DNA of 64,000 nucleotides from Lachnospiraceae bacterium (GCA_015057005.1 SVFF01000004.1:1-64000); one strand, 5' to 3'; shown: positions 49,734 through 58,690, counted from the first letter of the stretch. Program-made: numbers and translations. Notes: generated by a model from the letters alone, not told the origin.

Positions 49734-51125
49734 TTATTTTTTGTTCTTTTCTTTATTTCTGACTGCGAAATCCACGCCGGTGGTGTCAGGCTTTTCTTCA
49801 TCAAACTTGTAATCCTTACCGGGCAGGACTGCATTCAGAATAATACCGGTAAGAGCACCTACTGCCAGACCGGAAAGGCTGATGGTCAGATTGCCGATAG
49901 GGAAAGAGATGGCACCTGCTGCGCTGTAGTTGATACCAATGGAAAGTACCAGGATCAGTGCTGCGATGATAACGTTACGGGTCTTTGAAAAATCAACCTG
50001 GGTCTCAACGATGTTACGCACACCCACTGCAGAGATCATACCGTAAAGTACCAGAGAAACACCACCGCAGGTAGCGGTAGGCATACAACCGATCAGGGCT
50101 GCCACCTTCGGGGAGAAGGAGAACAGAACCGCAAATACAGCAGCAATGCGGATAACCACGGGATCGAACACCTTGGTCAGGGACAGCACACCGGTATTCT
50201 CACCATATGTAGTATTGGCAGGGGCACCGAACAGTGATGCCATGATGGTTGCGAGACCGTCACCGATCAGGGTGCGGTGAAGTCCGGGCTCCTTGATATA
50301 ATTCTTACCGACTGTGGAAGAAATCGCAGAAATATCACCAATATGCTCGACCATGGTAGCCAGTGCAATGGGCATGATGGTAATAATGGCTGTGATCAGC
50401 AGGGAAACATCACCGTCTGCAATTACAGAGAATGCTGTATTTTCCCAATGGATGGGAATACCGATCCACTTCGCCTCTGCAACGGGAGTGAAGTCCACTC
50501 TTCCCATTACTGCAGCCAGCACATAAGAACCGATAACACCGATAATAATAGGAACGATCTTGATCATTCCCTTACCCCAAATGTTGGAGATGATTACCAG
50601 TGCAATTGCCACCACGGCGATCAGCCAATCCTTGGAACAATTGTCGATAGCGGACTGGGACAGGGTAAGACCGATAGCGATGATAATGGGGCCGGTAACG
50701 ATGGGGGGGAAGAAGCTCATTACCTTACTGGTGCCAAACACCTTGATCAGGGCTGCAAGTACCAGATATAACAGACCTGCACAGGCTACACCAAAGCAGG
50801 CATAGGGAAGCAGATGCGCATTTGCAATGGCATTTCCTGCCTCATCAGTCATAGGCGCAATCGCTGCATAACCACCTAAGAACGCAAAGGAAGAACCTAA
50901 GAACGCAGGCACTTTCCCCTTGGTAATAAAATGGAACAACAGTGTGCCGAGACCGGCAAACAACAAAGTAGTGGATACATCCAGACCGGTCAGCATAGGC
51001 ACCAGAATGGTAGCGCCGAACATAGCAAACATGTGCTGCAGACCTAAGAGAATCATCTTGGGAGTACCCAATGTTCTGGCATCGTAAATGCCGTTTTCAC
51101 CGATTACGGTATTTTTGTTACTCAT
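49734..51125 (-). CDS. NCS2 family uracil/xanthine permease
   Basis: The 463-residue protein has fourteen hydrophobic segments with the nucleobase-ascorbate transporter pattern: LVPMLTGLDVSTTLLFAGLGTLLFHF, AFLGSSFAFLGGYAAI, VEHIGDISAISSTVGKNYI (the conserved Glu-His region) and FGAPANTTYGENTGVLSLTKV (second conserved acid). The spacing fits UraA-type uracil:H+ symporters, but xanthine specificity is possible. AGGAGG lies 7 nt before the ATG. It is transcribed from its own promoter divergent from the GH38 gene. No purine or PyrR-type leader was recognised in the 50-nt untranslated region. Confidence 0.93.
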   Translation of the reverse strand: MSNKNTVIGENGIYDARTLGTPKMILLGLQHMFAMFGATILVPMLTGLDVSTTLLFAGLGTLLFHFITKGKVPAFLGSSFAFLGGYAAIAPMTDEAGNAIANAHLLPYACFGVACAGLLYLVLAALIKVFGTSKVMSFFPPIVTGPIIIAIGLTLSQSAIDNCSKDWLIAVVAIALVIISNIWGKGMIKIVPIIIGVIGSYVLAAVMGRVDFTPVAEAKWIGIPIHWENTAFSVIADGDVSLLITAIITIMPIALATMVEHIGDISAISSTVGKNYIKEPGLHRTLIGDGLATIMASLFGAPANTTYGENTGVLSLTKVFDPVVIRIAAVFAVLFSFSPKVAALIGCMPTATCGGVSLVLYGMISAVGVRNIVETQVDFSKTRNVIIAALILVLSIGINYSAAGAISFPIGNLTISLSGLAVGALTGIILNAVLPGKDYKFDEEKPDTTGVDFAVRNKEKNKK

Positions 51126-51174
51126 ATTTTTTCCTCCTGTTTACTTAGAAAAAATTGAAAATCCTTTGTAATAT

Positions 51175-51203
51175 ATGATAGCTTTTCCCACATCATCAGT
51201 CAA
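51175..51203 (-). promoter_or_regulatory. Promoter of the permease gene
   Basis: On the minus strand TTGACT (51198-51203) and TATCAT (51175-51180) are 17 bp apart, about 45 bp upstream of the permease ATG. Confidence 0.75.
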
Positions 51204-51237
51204 GGAAAAACTTGTCCCCCCGTAAGATTTTAACAGC

Positions 51238-51266
51238 TTGACTTTCCTGCCCTCTTTTGAAATAAT
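51238..51266 (+). promoter_or_regulatory. Promoter of the GH38 gene
   Basis: TTGACT (51238-51243) and AATAAT (51261-51266) are separated by 17 bp and lie 58 bp upstream of the GH38 ATG. The same -35 word drives the divergent permease promoter. Confidence 0.6.
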
Positions 51267-51323
51267 GAGGGTAAGAGCTTTGCAAACAAGCTTAATCCAA
51301 CACAAATATCCGGAGGATTTCTC

Positions 51324-54170
51324 ATGAAAAAAGCTGAAAATAAAGTATTTTGTGTTATCTCCCACACCCACTGGGACCGGGAGTGGTATATGCCCCTGGA
51401 GCATTTCCGCCACAGACTTGTAGACCTCATGGACCGCTTGCTGGATATATTGGCCAAGCATCCCGATTACATATTCCATTTAGATGCCCAGACTGTAGTA
51501 CTGGAGGACTATCTGGCTGTCCGCCCCGAGAAAAAGGAACTGCTGCGCCAATATATTTTCCGCCGTCGTCTGATGATAGGCCCCTGGTATCTGCAGAATG
51601 ACTATTATCTGACCAGCGGTGAAAGTACCGTCCGCAATCTTTTGGAAGGCCAAAAGCTTTGCAAAGAATTCGGCTGCCTGCCCAAGACAGGCTACGCCGC
51701 AGACCAGTTCGGAAATGCCTCCCAGCTGCCCCAGATCATGCAGGGATTCGGCTTGGACAATTTCATCTTCGGCCGTGGTTTTTCCACCTACTGTATGACG
51801 GAGGAAGCTGAGCGCAATGCCCCTCAGACTCCCACCGAATTTATCTGGCAAGGCGCTGACGGTACCAAAGTACTGGCCATCCATATGCTCCACTGGTACA
51901 ACAACGCCCAGCGTTTTTCTGCAGATATTGATAAGGCCACCCGTTATCTGCGTTCCATCGAAAAGAAATACCCCGAAGAATTTACTTTCACCCCCTACCT
52001 GCTTCTGATGAACGGTGTGGACCACCTGGAAGCCCAGTCCGACATTCTGGAGATCACCGATGCGGTCCAGAAGAACCTGAATCCGGGAGAATATTTCCTC
52101 CAATACAATATGGATGATTATGTGGATGCGGTAAGAGATTACATCACAGAAAATAATGTGCAGCTTTCCACCGTAAAAGGTGAGCTTCGCTGCGATATCA
52201 CCATCCCCATTCTCCAGGGCACACTGTCCTCCCGTCCTTACTTAAAGGCCGCCAATGCAGAAGCCCAGATCCTGCTGGAGAATCGCCTGGAACCTTTGTA
52301 TGCCATGTTGGAAAAGCAGGGCATGAAAGGTGTATATCCTCACGACAGACTGACCTACACCTGGAAGAACCTGATGCGCAACCATCCCCACGACTCCATC
52401 TGCGGCTGCAGCCACGATGCAGTACACGCTCACATGGAGAACCGCTATTCTGAAATCTTCGAATTTGCCAATGACCAGCTGACCCGAGGACTGCAGACTG
52501 CCGCAGAACACACCGCCGCAGCAAGAAATGGCGGTCCGCGCGACTATCTGATCACCGTTGCCAACACCCTGGCCACACCTTTGTCCGGCACTGTGGAAGT
52601 GAAAATGAAAGTGCTGTGTGAAGACAGCCCGGAGCAGTTCGGTATTTACGACGGTGACGGCAAGGCTGTAGAATTTGTGGTCGCAGACAAGCAATACAAA
52701 AAGACCAATGTGTTCAGTCCCGTCAACCTGCCCGGCACCCTTGATATTTGTGAATATACCCTGCAGCTGGATGCAGGATGGGTAGAACCTTTTGCCTTTA
52801 AGACTTTCCTGGTGACTGATGCAAATAGCACAAACACCGCCTGCCACTGCCTGGACGAGGGTGATTCCGCCTGCGACAGCACGCGTGCAGCTTCTGAAGA
52901 TAATGCAGCACCTTGCTTCAAACAGGACAAAACTGAATGTGCTGATCAGACCTTGGAAATTGCCAATGACTCCTTAAAGCTCACCGTCACACCGGACGGC
53001 AAGGTGAACCTGACCGACCTCCGCACCGGCCGCACCCTGGCCGACTGCCTGCGTCTGGAGGATATGTCCGACAGCGGTGACTCCTACAAATATCTGCCCG
53101 GCGGCGATCCCCCTCTGTACTCGGACACCTGGGAAAAGAAGGTTACCCTGCTGGAAAAGACTCCGCTGAAACAGAGCCTGCGCATCTGCTATACTATGGA
53201 GTTACCTGCTTTTTATGATTTTGAAAATAAGACCCGCAGTACCGCTACTGCAGTCTCCACACTTACCCTGGATCTGACCCTGCGAAAGGGCCGCCCTTTT
53301 GTGGAAGCGGACTACACCTTGGACAACGCATCTAAAGATCATTATCTGCGCCTGTGTCTGGATACTGATATAAGCCCTGTAGAATCTTATGCAGACAGTC
53401 CTTTCGATGTGGTACGCCGCACAGGCAGCACCCACTACCCCACTACCCCGATCAAGGTAGAGCCCAATGCTTCCTTTGTTGCTTTGCAGCAGTCCGATAC
53501 TGCTCTTGCAGACAAAGCTTGTACCGATAAAGAGAATGCCGGCAAAGGTTTTGCCATATTTACTGTGGGCGCTCACGAATACCAGCATCCCGAGACCCAC
53601 TTAAACCGCCTGGCTGTTACCCTGGTCCGTTCCACCGGTGTGATCGATCAGGGCGGCACCGAAAACTGGGTGACTCCCGGCAACCAATGTCTGCGCACCA
53701 TGACCGGACGCTTAGGTCTCTGTCCTTTCACCGGAGACCTTGTCAGTGCTGAGATACCCAATCTGGCACTGGCCTTCCGCGCTCCCCTTCTGGGCTATGC
53801 ATCCCCCTGTGACAGCCGCAAATTTGCCGGCGGCCGTCCCTGTGTGCAGGACACCACACTGGCAGAGTTTTTCTACCTGCCTGACACTCACCCGGAAGTG
53901 GCCATGGAAAGCAACACTTCCGCCATCTCGGTAAAGGGCGACGGCATTGCCGTTTCCGCCTTCAAGCTCAGTGAAGATGAGAGCGGCCTTATCCTGCGAC
54001 TGTTTAACTATACAGAAAATCCCACACAGGCAACCGTGGAATCTGTCGGTCGTATTTTCCGTACCAACCTGGACGAGGTGGCCCGCAAGTTCCTGGGTAA
54101 CGACAATGTCACAGTGGCTCTGCGGGGCAAAGAGATCCTGACCCTGCATCTGCAGGCCTACCACCAATAA
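51324..54170 (+). CDS. Glycoside hydrolase family 38 alpha-mannosidase
   Basis: The 948-residue enzyme has the GH38 zinc and catalytic residues: SHTHWDREW (His14/His16 region, Asp18), GYAADQFGNASQLPQI with nucleophile Asp127, the zinc-binding LMRNHPHDSICGCSHDAVH, and the C-terminal beta domains. Without a signal peptide it acts in the cytosol on imported manno-oligosaccharides or N-glycan fragments. A polar insert (about 497-545) with six Cys (HCLDEGDSACDST, APCFKQDKTECADQ) sits between the central and the C-terminal beta domains and is not typical of the family. GGAGGA lies 7 nt before the ATG. It precedes a DUF6062 gene on the same strand. Confidence 0.93.
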   Translation: MKKAENKVFCVISHTHWDREWYMPLEHFRHRLVDLMDRLLDILAKHPDYIFHLDAQTVVLEDYLAVRPEKKELLRQYIFRRRLMIGPWYLQNDYYLTSGESTVRNLLEGQKLCKEFGCLPKTGYAADQFGNASQLPQIMQGFGLDNFIFGRGFSTYCMTEEAERNAPQTPTEFIWQGADGTKVLAIHMLHWYNNAQRFSADIDKATRYLRSIEKKYPEEFTFTPYLLLMNGVDHLEAQSDILEITDAVQKNLNPGEYFLQYNMDDYVDAVRDYITENNVQLSTVKGELRCDITIPILQGTLSSRPYLKAANAEAQILLENRLEPLYAMLEKQGMKGVYPHDRLTYTWKNLMRNHPHDSICGCSHDAVHAHMENRYSEIFEFANDQLTRGLQTAAEHTAAARNGGPRDYLITVANTLATPLSGTVEVKMKVLCEDSPEQFGIYDGDGKAVEFVVADKQYKKTNVFSPVNLPGTLDICEYTLQLDAGWVEPFAFKTFLVTDANSTNTACHCLDEGDSACDSTRAASEDNAAPCFKQDKTECADQTLEIANDSLKLTVTPDGKVNLTDLRTGRTLADCLRLEDMSDSGDSYKYLPGGDPPLYSDTWEKKVTLLEKTPLKQSLRICYTMELPAFYDFENKTRSTATAVSTLTLDLTLRKGRPFVEADYTLDNASKDHYLRLCLDTDISPVESYADSPFDVVRRTGSTHYPTTPIKVEPNASFVALQQSDTALADKACTDKENAGKGFAIFTVGAHEYQHPETHLNRLAVTLVRSTGVIDQGGTENWVTPGNQCLRTMTGRLGLCPFTGDLVSAEIPNLALAFRAPLLGYASPCDSRKFAGGRPCVQDTTLAEFFYLPDTHPEVAMESNTSAISVKGDGIAVSAFKLSEDESGLILRLFNYTENPTQATVESVGRIFRTNLDEVARKFLGNDNVTVALRGKEILTLHLQAYHQ

Positions 54171-54196
54171 GTTTGCCCACTGATTTTCACAAAAAT

Positions 54197-54217
54197 AAGG
54201 CGGCCGCAAGCCGCCTT
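54197..54217 (+). other. GC-rich hairpin without T-run between GH38 and DUF6062 genes
   Basis: AAGGCGGC pairs exactly with GCCGCCTT around CGCAA. The next bases are CCCGAT, so it is not a classical terminator; it may stabilise an mRNA end or attenuate the downstream DUF6062 gene. Confidence 0.7.
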
Positions 54218-54250
54218 CCCGATAAAAAAGTATGAAAGAAGGATGAGTCC

Positions 54251-55012
54251 ATGAAAGAAAAACTTTACACCATTCCCTTAAACGATGCCGTCAACGCCCA
54301 CGATGAATGTCCCTTTTGTGTAATTGAGCGCAATATCGAGCACGACTGGCTGGATTACGTTCTCGGTTCTGCAGCCTCCTACATGGAGACCGATACCCGC
54401 GATATCACCGACCGGGAAGGCTTCTGCCGTGCCCATTTCCAGAAAATGTTTGACTATGGCAACACCTTGGGCAATGCCTGGATCTTAAAGACCCACTATA
54501 TGCGCACCATCGATCAGATGAAGCAGCAGTTTAAGAGCTTCACTCCCGGCAAGACCTCCTTTAAGGACCGTCTTCGCAAGACCGTAGAAAGCGATAACGC
54601 CATCGGTGTGTGGGTACGCGAACGCGGTGAATCCTGCTACATCTGCAACCGCTATCAGGATATCTACGAACGCTACATGGACACCTTCTTCTATCTGTAC
54701 AAGCAGGATCCTGAATTCCGCCAGAAGATCAAGGACAGCAAGGGCTTCTGTCTGCCCCACTTTGCAGACCTCTGCCAGGCAGCAGACAAAAAATTCTCCG
54801 ACAAGGAACGAGAGGCATTCTATCAGATGGTTTTCCCTTTGATGGAAGAAAACATGCAGCGCATTGCCGATGATGTGGCATGGCTGATTGAAAAATTTGA
54901 CTACCGCAACAAAGATGCCGACTGGAAGAATTCCCGGGATGCTATCCAGCGTGGTATGCAGAAGCTTAAGGGCGGATATCCCGCAGACCCTGACTACAAG
55001 ATGAACAAATAA
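54251..55012 (+). CDS. DUF6062-like protein with two CxxC...CxxH modules
   Basis: The 253-residue soluble protein contains two similar modules: ECPFCVIERN with FCRAHFQKM about 45 residues on, and SCYICNRYQ with FCLPHFADL about 40 residues on. Each offers CxxC plus CxxH, a Cys3His set suited to one zinc or iron ion, so it looks like an internal duplication. The remaining sequence is strongly helical and charged. The family matches DUF6062, whose function is unknown to me. AAGGA lies 8 nt before ATG. It is downstream of the GH38 gene after a GC-rich hairpin, and immediately upstream of the 456-bp inverted repeat. Confidence 0.8.
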   Translation: MKEKLYTIPLNDAVNAHDECPFCVIERNIEHDWLDYVLGSAASYMETDTRDITDREGFCRAHFQKMFDYGNTLGNAWILKTHYMRTIDQMKQQFKSFTPGKTSFKDRLRKTVESDNAIGVWVRERGESCYICNRYQDIYERYMDTFFYLYKQDPEFRQKIKDSKGFCLPHFADLCQAADKKFSDKEREAFYQMVFPLMEENMQRIADDVAWLIEKFDYRNKDADWKNSRDAIQRGMQKLKGGYPADPDYKMNK

Positions 55013-55039
55013 TCCACGCCTCCCAATGAAGATCTGTGC

Positions 55040-55495
55040 CCTTCCGGGAAGCGATGCAGACCGGCCCGGGGCTGGGGATTTACCGAAATACTGCAGGCTT
55101 TGGGGGAGTTGTGGATGCGGGCTTTCAAGATATTATTATGAAGCGCTCGAGAAAAACTCGGGGTCACCGGGCAGGCACAAAAACACGTCCTTTTCAAGCG
55201 CTTTCGAGAAAAATAAAGATTCACAATTCAAAGACAGACGCCAAAATTTCTATGTTTGAGCATAAGCGAGTTTAGAAATTTTGGCGTCAAGCTTGTCATT
55301 TGAATTGTGAATCTTATATTTTTCAGGAAGGGCTTGTCGACGGTTTTTATACCTGCCCGGTCCCCCCCTCAGACAGTTCTCTGCGCGCTTCTCATTTTTG
55401 AAAGCTTCCGCATCTCACAAATCCACCCAAAACCACTGCAAATGTATTTCGGTAAATCCCCAACCCCGGGCCGGTCCATATCAGTTCCCGGAAGG
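55040..55495. repeat. Giant 456-bp imperfect inverted repeat
   Basis: The whole intergenic region is palindromic. Outer arms: CCTTCCGGGAA (55040) / TTCCCGGAAGG (55495), then a 32-bp arm at 55059-55090 matching the reverse complement of 55445-55476 with one mismatch. Middle parts are alignable with gaps (both contain ACCGGGCAGG or its complement). Inner arms: 17 bp exact at 55216-55232 / 55299-55315, and 16 bp exact at 55237-55252 / 55273-55288. The apex loop is 20 nt. No convincing coding sequence lies in it. It could be an inverted duplication, a MITE-like element or a long structured RNA. Confidence 0.92.
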
Positions 55496-55524
55496 TTTTT
55501 AATACCACATCACGGAGGCACGGA

Positions 55525-56124
55525 TTAATATACGATCCGCTTCATCATATCCAGATACTCCGTAATTTCCTCATACAGCATCTCCGGCTGGAAGGAAGCA
55601 TCCTGTAAACGCTCCGCCATCAATCCCTTAATGGAGAAGTCCAACATTTTGCGCAGCATCTCTCCATCCACATTCTCCGGCAACGTACTGTAATCCACCC
55701 GACTCCAGATATAATCATAGGTATCGGTCAACAGATCTCTCTTTTCCTCAATGGCCAACAGTGCCTCATTGACATCCTCGGTCATAGAACGGCTCAAAAA
55801 CTGCTGCATATAGGGATAACCTCGCATGGCATGCATGCGTGCAGCCTCCACCTGCTTCATCACTGCAAAGAGTTCCGTACATTTATTGTCCACACAGCTG
55901 CCAAGCTCCAGGGTCATATAGCGTACACTATAATCATACACGAAGGTATACACTCCCAGTTTGCTGCCGAAATAATGAAAGAGCAATCCCTTGCTGATAC
56001 CGGCCTCACGCACAATATCATCTGTACTGGCATGACGGTATCCCTGCCCGGCAAATACCTTCAACGCCCCATTGATCATTCTGTCCTGCTTTTCCTTTTT
56101 CAGATCAAAAAATTTTCCGTTCAT
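55525..56124 (-). CDS. TetR/AcrR family transcriptional regulator
   Basis: This protein of about 199 residues has a TetR helix-turn-helix at about residues 22-50 (HASTDDIVREAGISKGLLFHYF, GSKLGVYTF) and a helical C-terminal ligand domain. The start is uncertain: ATG 56124 has no good site, while GTG 56136 has GAGGA only 4 nt away. The 5' region is directly fused to a deleted Rpn gene whose stop (TGA at 56133-56135) lies just upstream of the ATG; translation may be coupled to the remnant, using its intact promoter and ribosome binding site. No target gene is evident nearby: the left neighbour is the giant palindrome, the right is the sugar-binding protein gene. Confidence 0.85.
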   Translation of the reverse strand: MNGKFFDLKKEKQDRMINGALKVFAGQGYRHASTDDIVREAGISKGLLFHYFGSKLGVYTFVYDYSVRYMTLELGSCVDNKCTELFAVMKQVEAARMHAMRGYPYMQQFLSRSMTEDVNEALLAIEEKRDLLTDTYDYIWSRVDYSTLPENVDGEMLRKMLDFSIKGLMAERLQDASFQPEMLYEEITEYLDMMKRIVY

Positions 56125-56132
56125 ACCGCCAG

Positions 56133-56240
56133 TCACCAAATCCTCAACATAAAATTTCTATTATTCGCCAGGATGCCTCTCTCAATGCAGTTGCTCATGG
56201 CTGCTGCGATGGCACGTTTCAGGGAATAACCCTTTGCCAT
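56133..56240 (-). pseudogene. Internally deleted Rpn-family gene remnant
   Basis: AAAGGAG and ATG (56240) begin a 35-codon frame, MAKGYSLKRAIAAAMSNCI..., that matches the first codons (MAK) and then an internal block (KGHSLKRAINDAMKNCI) of the complete Rpn protein at 13815-14759. More than 600 bp between these points and the rest of the gene are missing. The frame ends in TGA at 56133-56135, next to the TetR start. The remnant still has its leader and could act as a leader peptide for the regulator. Confidence 0.8.
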
Positions 56241-56382
56241 GTTTTTCTCCTTTGATTATAATGGATTTTAGTGGTTTTCACAATATTTAATTGTTTTTTC
56301 TCAGGAAACGGTTCCGTGATTCCGGGAAGATTTAAAGATGTGTTCCTGCAGAAATGTTGTCACAATCATACCGATTTCATAA

Positions 56383-56427
56383 AACAAAAAAGCAGCCGCA
56401 CCACTGATCATTTCTGATCAGCGTGCG
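56383..56427 (-). terminator. Intrinsic terminator of the sugar-binding protein gene
   Basis: On the minus strand CGCAC and CTGATCA pair with TGATCAG and GTGCG in a two-step stem, followed by a T-rich tail (TTTTTTGTTTT). It lies about 125 bp past the stop codon. The rest of 56241-56550 holds only the Rpn remnant's leader and no gene. Confidence 0.85.
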
Positions 56428-56550
56428 ACCGCCTCAATAAATGCAACTATATTCAGCCAAACTGCTGCTACTTAAAGTTTAACTTTAAATAACTGCATCC
56501 ATGTGATTATCTTGTCAGATAAGCAGTTTTTCGAATCTACACCTTAGAGA

Positions 56551-58374
56551 TTAGATCTCACCGTTGTAAGACTTCTGCCACCACTCGATCCACTTGTAGT
56601 AGCCGTAACCTTCCAGACCATCTACGAAGGTATTCCACTTAGCATCGTCAACACCGTTGATAACAGCGTCAGCCATGAAAGTACGGATGTAAGGATACAG
56701 GTCGGTCTCGAGAGCAGCCTTCTCCTGAGAAGCCTCAGCAGAGGTGAACTTGGAACCCAGAACCTCGATACCTTCACCACGTCTCATTACAGGGTAGATC
56801 TGATCCATCAGCCAGTTTCTGTCGTAAGGCATTACTTCACGGTTAACGGAACCGTCGGCCTTCAGGAAGACACCGCCATTTTTAGTACGGCTAGTCTGCT
56901 GCTCATAGCCACCGCCTGCTTCATCAGGCATCAGGAATGCAGAGTTCTCACCTAAACCATAGGAGTAAGTGGTAACGTTACCGTTCTGGTCGCCCCAAAG
57001 CGCTTTGTACTCATCAGCGTTCCAACCGCCCAGAGGCTGACCATTGGAAGCGTTCAGCATCAGTTCGCCATTCTCATCTCTCTGAACGTGAGCGGAACGG
57101 GAAGCTACTGCCCATGCTCTGGAGGAGTGAAGCAGATCCATGTAAAGCAGAGCTGCTTCCTTGTTCTCGGAATTAGCATTGATTGCCCAACCGGACAGGT
57201 TTGCGAAGGATACTCTATCATAAGAGGTCTTGGAGTAGGTGTACTCATCGCTGTAAGGGAACAGATCCATTGCATACCAATCGTTTACATCGGTAACCTG
57301 CAGGTCAGCAGGAGACCAACCATAGAAGAAACCTACACGGTCCATGGTGATCTTGGAAGTGTACTGCTCGTAAGTATCGGAGAAACCTTCTACGTCAAGC
57401 AGACCTTCTGCAGCCAGCTCATGACATACTTCCAGGAACTTTCTGTACTCAGGCTGATCTACTACGGAGTTAACGATACCCTCACGAGGGTTAATCCAAT
57501 AACGATAGTCGCCGTTAGCCTGACCGGAGATACCGAATGCGTTAGCCAGGTTCTGGATACCAAGGGAGTTAGCCTCGTTGAAGGAGAAAGGAATCTCATC
57601 AGCCTTGCCGTTGCCGTTGGGGTCTTCAGTCTTGAAGAGTCTCAGAACTTCTACGAACTCAGTCCAGTTGGTAGGAACGGACTTGCCAACCTTCTCACAC
57701 CAGGTCTTGTTGATCCAACCGATGGATCTCATAGCGGAGTTGAACTCTTCACCCATGTTCATAGCTGTGGAACGGATGGAACCGTCAGCGTGGGTCAGGT
57801 TCTTCTCGATACCGCCGCGCTGGATTCTCTCCCAAACGTGGGTACCATAGGTATCAAACATACCGGGCTGCTTTAAATCCTGGAACAGATCTCTGTTAGC
57901 AGAGATGTCGGACATACCCAGAGGACCCTGGAAGATGTCAGGCATGTTGTTAGGGTCAGCCAGCATGGTAGCAACCTTCTCAGAAGCGGAACCACTGTCA
58001 ACAGGGATCCACTCAAGGTCAATACCGGTCAGCTTCTCAACGTCGCGAACGATGAGCTTATCTTCAAAGTTCTTGGACTCGTCCAGCTCTCTCTTGTAGA
58101 AAGCAACTTTTAACTTGGTACCTGCGAACTGGTTCCACCAAGGATCAGTCCACATCTCAACGTTAGCTTCACCGAGCTCGTCGTACTCATAAGAGAACTC
58201 ATGAGCGCCTTCAGGTTCGGTAGTGGTCTCTTCGGTAGTAGCTTCGGTAGTATCTTCAGCTTCTACAGTAGACTCAGTTGTTTCTTTAGTTGTGGTCTCT
58301 TTAGCACCACAACCTGCCAGGGTAGACATAACCATAACTACGCCAAGCAGTAATGCTACAACTCTCTTTTTCAT
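56551..58374 (-). CDS. Extracellular solute-binding lipoprotein (sugar ABC transporter type)
   Basis: The 607-residue protein has a lipoprotein signal (MKKRVVALLLGVVMVMSTLAGC, lipobox LAGC, Cys22), a Thr/Glu-rich linker (about 25-60) that spans the wall, and a family 1-like periplasmic-binding fold with two lobes (LKVAFYKRELDESKNF, MPDIFQGPLGMSDI, RDLFQDL, EIPFSFNEANSLG). It should bind an oligosaccharide for an ABC importer, but no permease or ATPase gene is nearby, so it is an orphan that may use a distant partner. AAGGAGG is 9 nt before ATG 58374; a longer frame starts upstream of that site. Codon usage is strongly biased, suggesting high expression. Confidence 0.9.
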   Translation of the reverse strand: MKKRVVALLLGVVMVMSTLAGCGAKETTTKETTESTVEAEDTTEATTEETTTEPEGAHEFSYEYDELGEANVEMWTDPWWNQFAGTKLKVAFYKRELDESKNFEDKLIVRDVEKLTGIDLEWIPVDSGSASEKVATMLADPNNMPDIFQGPLGMSDISANRDLFQDLKQPGMFDTYGTHVWERIQRGGIEKNLTHADGSIRSTAMNMGEEFNSAMRSIGWINKTWCEKVGKSVPTNWTEFVEVLRLFKTEDPNGNGKADEIPFSFNEANSLGIQNLANAFGISGQANGDYRYWINPREGIVNSVVDQPEYRKFLEVCHELAAEGLLDVEGFSDTYEQYTSKITMDRVGFFYGWSPADLQVTDVNDWYAMDLFPYSDEYTYSKTSYDRVSFANLSGWAINANSENKEAALLYMDLLHSSRAWAVASRSAHVQRDENGELMLNASNGQPLGGWNADEYKALWGDQNGNVTTYSYGLGENSAFLMPDEAGGGYEQQTSRTKNGGVFLKADGSVNREVMPYDRNWLMDQIYPVMRRGEGIEVLGSKFTSAEASQEKAALETDLYPYIRTFMADAVINGVDDAKWNTFVDGLEGYGYYKWIEWWQKSYNGEI

Positions 58375-58446
58375 TAGTTGTTTCCTCCTTATAAAATATA
58401 AGTGTTTGTACATACACTACAGATAGCAGCTTCTGCAGTATAGGGC

Positions 58447-58460
58447 ACAGCAATTGCTGT
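58447..58460. promoter_or_regulatory. Perfect 14-bp palindrome just downstream of the lipoprotein promoter
   Basis: ACAGCAATTGCTGT is a perfect palindrome centred about 16 bp after the -10 box of the sugar-binding protein gene. It is well placed to be a LacI/GntR-type operator. Confidence 0.6.
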
Positions 58461-58469
58461 ACCTACTAT

Positions 58470-58498
58470 AGAATACCTTCCAATTGCCAATTTGTCAA
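58470..58498 (-). promoter_or_regulatory. Promoter of the sugar-binding lipoprotein gene
   Basis: On the minus strand TTGACA (58493-58498) and TATTCT (58470-58475) are 17 bp apart. The spacer contains CAATTGG. The rest of the 316-bp gap to the next gene (58375-58690) shows an AT-rich stretch only. Confidence 0.75.
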
Positions 58499-58690
58499 TA
58501 CGTATTTTAACAATTTATTCATATTTGCGACAAAATATATCCAAATGTGTTCTCACTTTCTTCAAAACTTTAAAGAAAATCCATCCTTTTGTTGTGAAAT
58601 CCTCACTTTTATATTATAATAGGAATAATCATAAAATACGGGCGTTAACCATGCCCCATGATCACTACCATGATCAGGAAAGGAGCAACC

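Noticed and set aside
54197..54217. Terminator after GH38
   Set aside because: The GC-rich stem is followed by CCCGAT, not a T-run, and the next gene lies just behind it without an obvious promoter.
55036..55528. Short reading frames in the giant inverted repeat
   Set aside because: Several frames of 70-80 codons exist but they arise from palindromic sequence, lack ribosome binding sites and family motifs.
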